Below are positions 55,617 through 64,000 of a stretch of 64,000 bases of DNA, piece after piece. Positions within the stretch are counted from its first letter, which is position 1. Every line of letters starts with the position of its first letter. The stretch is from an uncultured Luteitalea sp. (lineage in GTDB: Bacteria; Acidobacteriota; Vicinamibacteria; Vicinamibacterales; Vicinamibacteraceae), in contig CAKTDA010000001.1 in the NCBI GenBank assembly GCA_934541105.1, positions 930,001-994,000 on the forward strand, given 5' to 3'. The notes under the pieces are model-generated. The model saw nothing but the letters and a program-made list of their open reading frames with translations, made no database searches and was not told the origin of the DNA. Both the position numbers and the translations under genes were made by a program.

Positions 55617-56525
55617 TCAGCCGCGCACCGTGAGCACCGGGCATGTGGCGCGACGCACGACGTGCTGCGTGGTCGAGCCGTACAGGAGCAGTTCGATCCC
55701 CGAGTGGCCCTGTGCGCCCATCACGATCAGGTCGGCTGGCAGCGATCGCGCCATGTCGAGGATCTCGCGCCAGGCCTTGTTGACGGCAACGGCCTCGTGC
55801 ACCTCGCATCCTGCGCCGGGCACGGCCGCCTCGGCGTGCAGCCGCTGCCTGACGTGCTCGAGCAGCTCCGTGCGGTGGGCCTGGACGGCGACGTCGGCGT
55901 AGGGCGGAAGCCCCTCCGGATCCACGTACTCGAGTGCGTGCAGCAGGGTCACCTCCCCCTCGGACCGGCGGGCGATGTCGAGCGCGATGTCGCGCGCCCG
56001 GCGGGCCGACGCGGAGAAGTCGGTCGGACAGAGGATGCGTGCCAGGCGGATCGGCTCGGTCCCGGCCGCGCCCGGCGGTACGGTGAGCACCGGGCACGTC
56101 GCCGTCTGCAGCACCTTCTCCGTCGTGGACCCGAGGAACAGGCGCTCGAAGCCGGTGCGGCCGTGCGTGCCCAGCACGAGCAGGTCCGCACCGATTGCCG
56201 CCGCCTGTTCGAGGACGACCTGATGGGGGCGACCCGCGGCGACGAGCGCCTCGGCCGCGGTCGTCGCGCCGAGTACACGATCGATCTCGGCGCTGAGCCT
56301 GCCGACGACCTGTGAACGGGGCGGCATCGCGAGGGCCGCCACGCCGGCACCGAGTTCGCCGGCAACCGGAACGTAGTCGCCCGGGTCCGGCGTGACGTGC
56401 AGCACGCTCAGGCGCGCACCCGTCCGCGCGGCCAGGGCCGCGGCATGCCGGAGCGCGCGCTGCGAGGTTTCCGAGAAGTCGATTGGACAGAGGACGTGCG
56501 TGAACGCCGCGGCAGCCGTCTCCAT
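55617..56525 (-). CDS. Tandem universal stress protein (UspA x2)
   Basis: The 302-residue protein carries two UspA domains. Domain 1 (about 8-150) has THVLCPIDFSETSQRALRHAA and the ATP-binding pattern G-x2-G-x9-G-S (GTHGRTGFERLFLGST). Domain 2 (about 160-300) has RILCPTDFSASARRARDIA and GAQGHSGIELLLYGST. Both halves thus appear ATP-binding. It is cytoplasmic and stress-related; the mechanism is not defined. ATG 56525 chosen; an upstream in-frame ATG (56597) adds 24 residues without UspA character. It precedes the P-type ATPase gene, suggesting stress-responsive ion homeostasis (inference). Confidence 0.92.
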   Translation of the reverse strand: METAAAAFTHVLCPIDFSETSQRALRHAAALAARTGARLSVLHVTPDPGDYVPVAGELGAGVAALAMPPRSQVVGRLSAEIDRVLGATTAAEALVAAGRPHQVVLEQAAAIGADLLVLGTHGRTGFERLFLGSTTEKVLQTATCPVLTVPPGAAGTEPIRLARILCPTDFSASARRARDIALDIARRSEGEVTLLHALEYVDPEGLPPYADVAVQAHRTELLEHVRQRLHAEAAVPGAGCEVHEAVAVNKAWREILDMARSLPADLIVMGAQGHSGIELLLYGSTTQHVVRRATCPVLTVRG

Positions 56526-56662
56526 TGGCCGAGTATCCCAGAAATCGATGACAGGAGTGCCTCGCGGGACCTGCGCGTCGTGGGTTGCCGGCAGCATCGC
56601 CGGGGCAGCCGCGCACGAACCACCGGATGCTGCGCGGCCGCCAATGGTAGGACCACCAGTTG

Positions 56663-56691
56663 TTGCACCTCCTCTGTACTTGAGGCATACT
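56663..56691 (+). promoter_or_regulatory. Candidate promoter for TonB receptor 2
   Basis: TTGCAC (56663-56668), 17-bp spacer, CATACT (56686-56691). It lies in the 295-bp divergent region 56526-56820, which otherwise shows no gene. GAAGGGG sits about 9 nt before the receptor ATG. Confidence 0.35.
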
Positions 56692-56820
56692 CCGCCCGTT
56701 CAGTTCCAACACGAATGTCGTTTCCGGGCGGCCGGCGCAGGAATGGCTCCATTCCGTCGATCGAGCCCACTGGTGCGACCACTTTCAGTTCGGCCGTCGT
56801 TGCGGGAAGGGGATTTCCGA

Positions 56821-59800
56821 ATGCGAATGCTGCTGCATCGTCACTACCAGCGTCTCGGATGGGTGGCGTTGGCACTGTCGTGCGTCCTGGGTTTCGGAGC
56901 GAGCGCAACGGCGCAGGATCCGCGCGGCGCCATTGCCGGGCGGATCGTGGACAGCTCGGGCGGCACGATGCCTGGCACCACGGTGTCGGTGACCAACACG
57001 GCCACGGGCACCGTGAACACCGCGGTCGCCGATGCGCAGGGACGCTATTCGATTCCCTTCATGACGCCCGGCACGTACGACATGACGGTCGAGCTCGCCG
57101 GGTTCAAGCGCGTCGAGCGCAAGGGCGTGGAAGTCCGGATCGCCGACCGGCTCGAGCTGGACTTCACGCTCGAAGTGGGCGGTCTCGAGGAGACGATCAC
57201 CGTGGCGGGCGGCGCGCCGCTGCTCGAGACGCGCACGGCGTCGCAGGGCCAGGTCATCGACGAGAAGCGCATCCAGTTGATGCCGCTCTCCGACGGCAAC
57301 CCGTTCACGCTCACCCGCCTGGCCGCGGGCACCGTGTACACCGGCGACCTCAAGTTCTCACGTCCCTTCGACAACGGCGGCACGTCGGCGGTCACGGCAA
57401 ACGGCGCGGCGGGCGGCAACGAGTTCACCCTCGACGGATCGCCGAACATGGCCAACGGCCGCCGCGTGGCCTTCGTGCCACCGGCGGGTGCGGTGCAGGA
57501 GTTCAAGGTCGAGACCGCCACGTTCGACGCGCAGCAGGGCCACACCGCCGGCGCGACCGTCAACGTCACGATGAAGAGCGGCACGAACCAGTTCCGCGGC
57601 GATGCGTACTACCACCATCGCGACGAGGCGCTGAGCAAGAACGACTTCTTCCTGGAGCGCGCAAACCAGGAGAAGGCCTCGATGGACTACAAGCGGTATG
57701 GGTTCACGTTCGGCGGCCCGGTGGACCTCGGCTTCTACAACGGTCGGGGCAGGACCTTCTTCTTCAGCGCCGTCGAGTGGCTCTACGACGAGTTCCCGGA
57801 ACCGGGCCAGTTCACCGTGCCGACCGAGGCCCAACGCAACGGCGACTTCTCGGCGCTGCTGCCGCTCGGCATCCAGATCTACGACCCCGCGACCGCGCGC
57901 CTCGTCAACGGGCAGGTCCGTCGGGACCCGTTCCCGGGCAACATCATTCCCGCCAACCGCATCAGCCCGGTGGCGCGCAACATCCTCGGCTACTACCCCT
58001 CGCCGAACCAGCCGGGCAACGCGCAGGGCCAGAACAACTTCCTCACGTCCAATCCCCGCGGCGACGACTTCTACTCGGTCAACTTCCGGGGCGACCATCA
58101 GTTCAGCAACGATCACCGGTCGTTCGTGAGGTACTCGCGCAACAGCCGCCGCGAGAACCGCGGCAACTGGACGGGCGAGGTGAACGGCGTCAGGCCGACC
58201 GGCAACTTCCTGTTCAGGAAGAACGACGCGGTGACCGGCGACCACGTGTGGACGCTCAACCCCGCGACCGTCCTGAACCTGCGCGGCAGCTGGTCGCGGT
58301 TCCAGGAGCCGAGCATCCGCCAGCACCAGGGCCTCTTCGACCCGGCATCGCTCGGATTCTCGTCGGGCGCGGCGTCGCTGTTCGGCAGCGCGCGCTACTT
58401 CCCGCGCGTCGAGTTCCCGAGCGACGTGTACTCGCCCCTCGGCGACAGCCTCGCCGGCGGGACGAACTTCGAGATCGTCACGTTCCAGCCGACGGTCACC
58501 CGCTTCTTCGGGAACCACTCGGTCCGCGTCGGCTACGACTACCGCGGCTATCGCGAGGTGTCGCAACCGAGCTACCACGCGGCCGGGCGCTACGAGTTCG
58601 GACGTGATTACACGAACGCGGGCACCGGCCTCGGCAGCGCCGCGATTGGCCAGGAGCTCGCGGCATTCCTGCTCGGTCTGCCGTCGGGCAGCGACAGCGC
58701 GATCGAGGTCACGACGGGTCGCGACACGCGCAGCAAGTACCACGGCTTCTTCGTCCAGGACGACTGGAAGGTCAACGACCGCCTGACGGTCAACCTCGGC
58801 CTGCGGTACGAGTACGAAGGGGCGCCCACCGACGTGAACAACGCCAACGTCCGCGGCTTCGATCCCACCGCGACGCTCGACATCACGGCGGCTGCGCGCG
58901 CCAACTATGCCGCCCGCCCGATCCCCGAACTTGCCGCCAGCCAGTTCAATCCCGTCGGCGGCGTCGGGTTCGCGAGCGCCGCGAACCGCGGCTTCTGGAA
59001 CGCCGACACGAACAACTGGCAGCCACGTCTCAGCTTCGCCTACCAGTTGAACCCGAAGACCGTCCTGCGCGGCGGATGGGCGATCTACACCGTGCCGATG
59101 CTGTTCGACTACGCGATCTTCCAGCCCGGGTTCGCGCAGTCCACGCCGCTCGTCGCGAGCAACGACAACGGGCTCACCTTCCAGGCGACCCTCGACAACC
59201 CGTATCCGGACGGCGTGATTGCGCCGGCGGGCAACACGCGCGGTCCCAACACGTTCGTCGGCCAGAACCTCAACCGCTATACCACCGACGTCGACGCGAA
59301 GAACCCGCAAGCCATGCGGTGGGCCGTGAGCGTCCAGCGCGAGCTGCCGGGCCAGTGGGTGGTCGAAGCGGGCTATACGGGCAACCGGGGGTACGACCTG
59401 ACGGTGGAGACCGACATCAACCCGCTGCCGCGCGAGTTCCTGAGCGACAGCGAGGTCCGCGACACCGCGCATATCGCGCGGATGTCGCAACTGGTGCCCA
59501 ACCCGTTTGCGGGTCTCGTGCCGGGTACCGGGCTGAACGCCACGAACGTCGCGCGGCAGCAGTTGCTCCGCCCGTACCCGCAGTTCACGCGGGTCCAGAG
59601 CCGCAACTACGACGGCACGAGCAGCTTCCACTCGGGCCAGTTCCGGCTCGAGAAGCGGTTCGACCGTGGCTTCTCGTTCCTCACGACCTACACGGTCTCG
59701 AAGTTCGAGGAGCAGACCTTCGCGCTCAACGCCGTGGATGCGTACTCGGGCAACTACGAGAAGCGGCGCTCGGACGTGGACGTACCGCACCGCATCGTCC

Positions 59801-60351
59801 TCAACGGGATCTGGGAGCTGCCGTTCGGCCGCGGCCGCCGGTTCGGCAACACGTGGAACCGCGCGCTCGACGCGATTGCCGGCGGCTGGAGCGTCTCGGC
59901 GATCTACCAGTGGCAGAGCGGGCGCCCGCTGACGATCGGCAACAACTACTACTACTCGGGAGACGTGAACCAGCTGACGGCCGATTACTCGGGTGACGTG
60001 AGCCAGCCCGTGTTCGACCTGAGCGGGTTCTACTTCTCGGACGTCCCCGAGGCGCAGCGTCGCAACGACGCGCGAATCAACGTCAACGGCACGCCGCAGT
60101 ACCGCACGCAGCCGACGCGGCCGGCGAGCCTGCGCGGCCCGACGCTCAATTACATGGACATGTCGATCGTGAAGCGCTTCGACATCACCGAGCGCGTCCG
60201 CGCCCAGCTGCACTTCGAGATCTACAACGCGCTGAACCAGGTCTTCTACAACAACCCGAACCTGGATCCGCGCAACGCCAACTTCGGCATCGTGACGAGC
60301 CAGAACAACGTGCCGGTCAACCTGCAGATCGGCTTCCGCCTGTTCTTCTGA
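56821..60351 (+). CDS. Oar-like TonB-dependent receptor with carboxypeptidase regulatory-like domain
   Basis: The 1176-residue outer-membrane receptor has a signal peptide (RLGWVALALSCVLGFGASATAQ) and a carboxypeptidase-regulatory Ig-like domain (about 38-120: GAIAGRIVDSSGGTMPGTTVSV, GRYSIPFMTPGTYDMTVELAG). The plug (VTANGAAGGNEFTLDGSPNM, GATVNVTMKSGTNQFRG) and a long barrel follow, ending HFEIYNALNQVFYNNPN...LQIGFRLFF with the expected terminal phenylalanine. It shares architecture with the 49.7 kb receptor but is clearly divergent. ATG 56821 follows GAAGGGG; the frame extends upstream as a non-signal shadow. It lies directly ahead of three exported oxidoreductase genes, suggesting a common carbohydrate-related role. 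Confidence 0.92.
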   Translation: MRMLLHRHYQRLGWVALALSCVLGFGASATAQDPRGAIAGRIVDSSGGTMPGTTVSVTNTATGTVNTAVADAQGRYSIPFMTPGTYDMTVELAGFKRVERKGVEVRIADRLELDFTLEVGGLEETITVAGGAPLLETRTASQGQVIDEKRIQLMPLSDGNPFTLTRLAAGTVYTGDLKFSRPFDNGGTSAVTANGAAGGNEFTLDGSPNMANGRRVAFVPPAGAVQEFKVETATFDAQQGHTAGATVNVTMKSGTNQFRGDAYYHHRDEALSKNDFFLERANQEKASMDYKRYGFTFGGPVDLGFYNGRGRTFFFSAVEWLYDEFPEPGQFTVPTEAQRNGDFSALLPLGIQIYDPATARLVNGQVRRDPFPGNIIPANRISPVARNILGYYPSPNQPGNAQGQNNFLTSNPRGDDFYSVNFRGDHQFSNDHRSFVRYSRNSRRENRGNWTGEVNGVRPTGNFLFRKNDAVTGDHVWTLNPATVLNLRGSWSRFQEPSIRQHQGLFDPASLGFSSGAASLFGSARYFPRVEFPSDVYSPLGDSLAGGTNFEIVTFQPTVTRFFGNHSVRVGYDYRGYREVSQPSYHAAGRYEFGRDYTNAGTGLGSAAIGQELAAFLLGLPSGSDSAIEVTTGRDTRSKYHGFFVQDDWKVNDRLTVNLGLRYEYEGAPTDVNNANVRGFDPTATLDITAAARANYAARPIPELAASQFNPVGGVGFASAANRGFWNADTNNWQPRLSFAYQLNPKTVLRGGWAIYTVPMLFDYAIFQPGFAQSTPLVASNDNGLTFQATLDNPYPDGVIAPAGNTRGPNTFVGQNLNRYTTDVDAKNPQAMRWAVSVQRELPGQWVVEAGYTGNRGYDLTVETDINPLPREFLSDSEVRDTAHIARMSQLVPNPFAGLVPGTGLNATNVARQQLLRPYPQFTRVQSRNYDGTSSFHSGQFRLEKRFDRGFSFLTTYTVSKFEEQTFALNAVDAYSGNYEKRRSDVDVPHRIVLNGIWELPFGRGRRFGNTWNRALDAIAGGWSVSAIYQWQSGRPLTIGNNYYYSGDVNQLTADYSGDVSQPVFDLSGFYFSDVPEAQRRNDARINVNGTPQYRTQPTRPASLRGPTLNYMDMSIVKRFDITERVRAQLHFEIYNALNQVFYNNPNLDPRNANFGIVTSQNNVPVNLQIGFRLFF

Positions 60352-60367
60352 CCGGCAGGGCGCAACC

Positions 60368-60403
60368 TGCAGCCTGCAGCCTGCGTGCAGGCTGCAGGCT
60401 GCA
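60368..60403. repeat. 17-bp perfect inverted repeat built of heptads
   Basis: TGCAGCC units (60368-60384) are followed after 2 nt by their exact inverse (60387-60403), forming a hairpin between the receptor stop and the first oxidoreductase. A GGAG Shine-Dalgarno lies just after it. It may act as a terminator or attenuator; there is no T-run. Confidence 0.85.
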
Positions 60404-60415
60404 ACTGGAGAACGC

Positions 60416-61723
60416 ATGAATCGTCGAGCGTTCCTGGCCACCACTGCGGCTACCGCGGCCGCGGCCTCCTTCTCCTCCCCGATGGCGTCCCTCGCGGCCG
60501 CGCAGCCACGCAAGCGCCGCTACGCCATCGTCGGCACCGGCGTGCGCGGAGTCGGCATGTGGGGACGCGGCCTGCAGGGCAAGTGGGGCGACGCCATCGA
60601 GTTCGTGGGCCTCTGCGACATCAACCCGAAGCGCGCCGAACTCGCGAGGCAGGCGCTCGGCGTGTCGTGCCCGACGTTCACCGACTTCGATCGCATGGTT
60701 GCCGAGACGCGCCCCGACCTGCTCACGGTGACGACGGTGGATGCCTACCACAGCGAGTACATCGTCAAGGCGCTCGACCGCGGCATCGACGTGATCACCG
60801 AGAAGCCCATGGTGATCGACGAGCGCCAGTGCCAGGCCGTGCTCGACGCCGAGGCGCGCAACAAGCGGAAGATCAACGTCGCGTTCAACTACCGGTTCGC
60901 GCCCAAGCACGTGCGGATCAAGGAACTGCTGATGGCCGGCGAGATCGGGCCGGTGCGTTCGGTGGACTTCCACTGGTATCTCGACACCTCGCACGGCGCC
61001 GACTACTTCCGCCGCTGGCATCGCCTCAAGGAGAAGAGCGGCTCGCTGTGGGTCCACAAGGCGACCCACCACTTCGACCTCGTGAACTGGTGGCTCGGCG
61101 CCGACCCGGTGCGTGTGCAGGCGTTCGGCGAGTTGAAGCGGTACGGCAAGGCCGGCCCCTTCCGGTCCACCAACTGCCGGCCGTGCCCGCACAAGGGCTC
61201 GTGCGCGTTCCACTGGGACATCACGCGCGGGCGCGGCAACGCGCTCTACACGCAGGCCGAGGACGTGGACGGCTACCTGCGTGACGGCTGCGTGTTCCGC
61301 GAGGACGTCTCGTCGTGGGACACCATGACGGCGACCATCAAGTACGGCAACGACGCGATCATGTCGTACTCGCTGAACTGCTACATGCCGATCGAGGGCT
61401 ACGCGCTCGCCTTCAACGGCGACAACGGCCGCCTCGAGGTCCGGGACTACGAGCGGCAGCCGTTCGAGGTGGCCGACGAGACCGAAATCTGGCTGATCAG
61501 GAACTTCGGCCAGCGCACGCGCGTGGACATCCCGAAGGCCGAGGGCGGGCACGGCGGCGGCGACGACGTGCTGCGCGAGCAGATCTTCCGCGGCGGCACG
61601 AACGTGCCCGACCACCTGCGGGTCCCCGATTCCCGGGCCGGTGCGATGTCGTGCCTCACGGGCATTGCCGCACGCCGCAGCTGCGAGGAGCAGCGGCCGG
61701 TGGACATCGCCTCGCTGCTGTAG
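60416..61723 (+). CDS. Tat-exported Gfo/Idh/MocA-family oxidoreductase
   Basis: The 435-residue protein has a Tat-type signal (NRRAFLATTAATAAAASFSS), a Rossmann domain with VGTGVRGVGMWG and the EKP motif (VITEKPMVIDE), and a C-terminal dimer/substrate domain (SLWVHKATHHFDLVNWWLGA). A C-x2-C-x5-C cysteine motif (C254, C257, C263 in NCRPCPHKGSC) follows. Gfo/Idh/MocA enzymes oxidise or rearrange sugars with NAD(P). Exported versions are common in Acidobacteriota and Planctomycetes and often carry a tightly bound cofactor. ATG 60416 has GGAG about 5 nt upstream. It is the first of three consecutive family members; the next is a close paralogue. Confidence 0.93.
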   Translation: MNRRAFLATTAATAAAASFSSPMASLAAAQPRKRRYAIVGTGVRGVGMWGRGLQGKWGDAIEFVGLCDINPKRAELARQALGVSCPTFTDFDRMVAETRPDLLTVTTVDAYHSEYIVKALDRGIDVITEKPMVIDERQCQAVLDAEARNKRKINVAFNYRFAPKHVRIKELLMAGEIGPVRSVDFHWYLDTSHGADYFRRWHRLKEKSGSLWVHKATHHFDLVNWWLGADPVRVQAFGELKRYGKAGPFRSTNCRPCPHKGSCAFHWDITRGRGNALYTQAEDVDGYLRDGCVFREDVSSWDTMTATIKYGNDAIMSYSLNCYMPIEGYALAFNGDNGRLEVRDYERQPFEVADETEIWLIRNFGQRTRVDIPKAEGGHGGGDDVLREQIFRGGTNVPDHLRVPDSRAGAMSCLTGIAARRSCEEQRPVDIASLL

Positions 61724-61787
61724 TCCGCCCCTATCAATCCTGGCGCCAACGCATTAGGCTTGGCGCGAGCCCGTTCCCTCTCCTGCC

Positions 61788-63107
61788 ATGAATCGTCGCG
61801 CATTCCTCTCGTCATCGGCCGCCGTCCTCGCGGCGGCCTCGACCTCCTCCGTCTCGGCTGCGCTGCAGCAGACCCCCGTCGCGAGGAAGCGTCGCTACGC
61901 CCTGATCGGCACCGGCGGCCGCGGCTCCGGGATGTGGGGCCGTGGCGTCGCGCAGAAGTGGGGCGACACCGTGGAGTTCGTCGGGCTCTGCGATCCCAAC
62001 GAGGCGCGCGCGAAGGTCGTGCAGGGCATCATCGGCACGTCGTGCCCGACCTTCACCGACTTCGATCGCATGGTGAAGCAGGCCCGGCCCGACCTGCTCG
62101 CGGTCACCACGGTGGACGCCCACCACGCCGAGTACATCGTGCGTGCCCTCGACCTCGGCATCGACGTCATCAGCGAGAAGCCGATGACCATCGACGAGCA
62201 GCAGACGCAGGCCGTGATCGACGCGGAGAAGCGCAACAACCGCAAGATCATCGTCGGGCACAACATGCGCTTCTCGCCGCCGCACGTGCGCGTGAAGGAG
62301 CTGATGATGACCGCGCCGGTCGGGCCGATCCGTTCGGTGGACTTCCACTGGTACCTCGACACCAGCCACGGCACCGACTACTTCCGGCGCTGGCACGCCA
62401 TCAAGGCCAAGAGCGGTTCGCTGTGGGTCCACAAGGCGACGCACCACTTCGACTACATGAACTGGCTGCTCGACGCCGAGCCCGTGCAGGTGCAGGCTTA
62501 CGGCGACATCAAGCGCTTCGGCACGGCAGGCCCGTTCCGCCACACCAACTGCCGGCCGTGCCCGCACAAGGCGAAGTGCCCCTTCCACTGGGACATGACG
62601 AAGTCGGAGTCCGCCATGCGGCTCTACGGCGACGTCGAGCACGTGGACGGCTACCTGCGTGACGCCTGCGTGTTCAGGCCCGAGGTCACGACCTACGACA
62701 CGATGAGCGCCAGCGTGACCTACAGCAACGGCGTGATGATGTCGTACTCGCTCAACGCGTACCTGCCCGTCGAGGGCTACACGATGGCCTTCAACGGCGA
62801 CCTCGGACGCATCGAGATCCGCAGCTACGCCAACCAGCCGTGGGACGTGGACACCGACATGGAGGTCCACGTGATCAAGGGCTTCGGCGGCACGCGCACG
62901 AAGGTGGACATGCCGATCGGGGAAGGCGAACACGGCGGCGCCGACGACGTGCTCAGGAACCTGATCTTCAGGCGTCCGCAGGTGGCGGCCCACCTCGCGC
63001 TCCCCGACTCCCGCGCCGGCGCGATGTCGTGCCTCACCGGCATCGCCGCCCGTCGGAGCTGCGAGGAGAACCGGCCCATCACCATCGACGGACTGGTACG
63101 GTTCTGA
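61788..63107 (+). CDS. Tat-exported Gfo/Idh/MocA-family oxidoreductase (close paralogue)
   Basis: The 439-residue protein has a Tat signal (NRRAFLSSSAAVLAAAS), VGTGG-like nucleotide motif (LIGTGGRGSGMWGRG), SEKPMTIDE, SLWVHKATHHFDYMNWLL and the same cysteine motif (NCRPCPHKAKCPFHWD). It aligns with the preceding gene along its whole length, including PDSRAGAMSCLTGIAARRSCEE at the C terminus, so tandem duplication with divergence is likely. No Shine-Dalgarno is apparent before ATG 61788; a 6-bp hairpin (CGCCAA...TTGGCG) lies in the 64-nt gap. Its stop overlaps the next start (TGATG). Confidence 0.93.
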   Translation: MNRRAFLSSSAAVLAAASTSSVSAALQQTPVARKRRYALIGTGGRGSGMWGRGVAQKWGDTVEFVGLCDPNEARAKVVQGIIGTSCPTFTDFDRMVKQARPDLLAVTTVDAHHAEYIVRALDLGIDVISEKPMTIDEQQTQAVIDAEKRNNRKIIVGHNMRFSPPHVRVKELMMTAPVGPIRSVDFHWYLDTSHGTDYFRRWHAIKAKSGSLWVHKATHHFDYMNWLLDAEPVQVQAYGDIKRFGTAGPFRHTNCRPCPHKAKCPFHWDMTKSESAMRLYGDVEHVDGYLRDACVFRPEVTTYDTMSASVTYSNGVMMSYSLNAYLPVEGYTMAFNGDLGRIEIRSYANQPWDVDTDMEVHVIKGFGGTRTKVDMPIGEGEHGGADDVLRNLIFRRPQVAAHLALPDSRAGAMSCLTGIAARRSCEENRPITIDGLVRF

Positions 63108-64000
63108 TGAGCATCACGCGGCGTTCGTTCGTGTCCTCGGCTGCCGCCGGCGTGGCGGGTGGCCTCGTGACCTCCTCGGCGCACGGCGCAACGGCCAGCG
63201 GCGTCCAACCCCAGTCGGCGACGAGCCGCAACGGCGTGGCCGGCGCCAACGACCGCATCCGGCTCGGCTTCATCGGCGTCGGCGGCATGGGCCGCTCGCA
63301 CCTGAACAACTTCCAGCAGCACGACGACGTGCAGGTGGTCACGGTGTGCGACGTGTGGGAGGTGAACCGCCTCCGCGCGCAGCGGATGACCGAGCGGCAG
63401 AAGACGGGCGCGGCCGCGGTCGAAGCCGACTACCGCCGCGTCATCGACCGCAAGGACCTCGACGCGGTCGTCGTGGCGACGAGCGACCACTGGCACGCGA
63501 TCCCGATGATCCTCGCCTGCCAGTCCGGCAAGGACGTCTACGTCGAGAAGCCGATCTCGCACAACGTCAAGGAAGGCCGCGCGATGGTGCACGCGGCCCG
63601 CACGTTCGATCGCGTCGTGCAGGTCGGCACGCAGCAGCGATCGGGCCTGCACTTCCAGGAGGCGATGCGCATCGTCCAGTCGGGTGTGCTCGGCCGGATC
63701 CATCGTGTCCATGCGTGGAACGTCGGCAACGCCGCGCCGGCGGGCCTCGGGCGACCGGCCGACGGGCCTCCGCCGACGGGCCTCGACTGGGACCGGTACC
63801 TGGGACCGGCACCAGTGGTGCCGTTCAACCCGAACCGGTTCATCTTCCAGTTCCGGTGGTTCTGGGACTATGCCGGCGGGATGATGACCGACTGGGGCGT
63901 GCACCTGCTGGACCTCGTGCTGTGGGGCATGAAGCAGGGCGCGCCGAAGACGGTGTATGCGGTTGGCGGCAACTTCGTGCTCGACGACAACCGCGAGACG
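63107..64000 (+). CDS. Tat-exported Gfo/Idh/MocA-family oxidoreductase, C-terminal part outside window
   Basis: 298 codons are visible from ATG 63107, whose A overlaps the previous stop (TGATG), indicating coupling. A Tat signal (TRRSFVSSAAAGVAGGLVTSS) is followed by LGFIGVGGMGRSH, the EKP motif (YVEKPISHNVKEG), VGTQQRSG and the FRWFWDYAGGMMTDWGVHLLDLVLWGMK block characteristic of large secreted Gfo/Idh/MocA proteins from Planctomycetes and Acidobacteriota. It belongs to a different subgroup from the two upstream paralogues and lacks the CxxC motif in the visible part. The 3' end is truncated by the window. Confidence 0.92.
   Translation, partial: MSITRRSFVSSAAAGVAGGLVTSSAHGATASGVQPQSATSRNGVAGANDRIRLGFIGVGGMGRSHLNNFQQHDDVQVVTVCDVWEVNRLRAQRMTERQKTGAAAVEADYRRVIDRKDLDAVVVATSDHWHAIPMILACQSGKDVYVEKPISHNVKEGRAMVHAARTFDRVVQVGTQQRSGLHFQEAMRIVQSGVLGRIHRVHAWNVGNAAPAGLGRPADGPPPTGLDWDRYLGPAPVVPFNPNRFIFQFRWFWDYAGGMMTDWGVHLLDLVLWGMKQGAPKTVYAVGGNFVLDDNRET

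Noticed and set aside
57358..60513. 1051-codon minus-strand frame
   Set aside because: Antisense shadow of the second TonB receptor; no signal, domain or ribosome-binding site.

Overview
The window is 64 kb of GC-rich bacterial chromosome. The best guess is an Acidobacteriota member of the Vicinamibacteria / Luteitalea type. That assignment is inference. It rests on Oar-like TonB receptors with an N-terminal carboxypeptidase-regulatory domain, a PEGA protein, an ECF sigma factor coupled to a Ser/Thr kinase, a PEP-CTERM protein, Tat-exported Gfo/Idh/MocA enzymes and an aerobic-type molybdenum hydroxylase. No rRNA, tRNA, CRISPR, phage or IS element was recognised.

Layout. 1-12.5 kb: a truncated giant pseudokinase/PEGA membrane protein (minus strand), thrC and a FadR-type regulator (plus strand), then a minus-strand group ettA - tex - Uup-like ABC-F followed by a small hypothetical gene. 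12.6-18 kb: a PEP-CTERM L-type lectin, an AIM24/GYF protein, a TerB-like protein, an esterase and an FAD oxidoreductase, all on the minus strand. 18-24.7 kb: dinB with a decayed membrane-protein gene overlapping its stop, then a minus-strand operon of tandem cyclophilin, MsbA-like exporter and polytopic envelope protein. 24.8-31 kb: S9 peptidase and BPSS1780-like membrane protein (plus strand), ECF sigma factor with coupled membrane Ser/Thr kinase (minus strand), and rsgA (plus strand). 31-38 kb: a two-subunit IorAB-type molybdenum hydroxylase (the small subunit appears frameshifted), yqgE, queG and acnA.

38-49 kb is a carbohydrate-uptake and sugar-acid island. It holds two complete ribose-type ABC importers, a Tat-signal NIPSNAP protein between them, a zinc alcohol dehydrogenase and a UxaA-family hydro-lyase. 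49-64 kb: two Oar-like TonB receptors flanking a cation P-type ATPase and a tandem UspA protein, then three consecutive Tat-signal Gfo/Idh/MocA oxidoreductases, the last cut by the window end.

How it fits together: the outer-membrane receptors, ABC importers, exported oxidoreductases, hydro-lyase and dehydrogenase suggest scavenging of plant- or soil-derived carbohydrates. The specific substrate cannot be read from sequence. The most unusual non-coding signal is a set of 7-bp-period tandem arrays at nine intergenic sites. Most of them end at, or within a few bases of, a start or stop codon. Two arrays of the same unit, GAATCCC, sit directly in front of start codons of unrelated genes.
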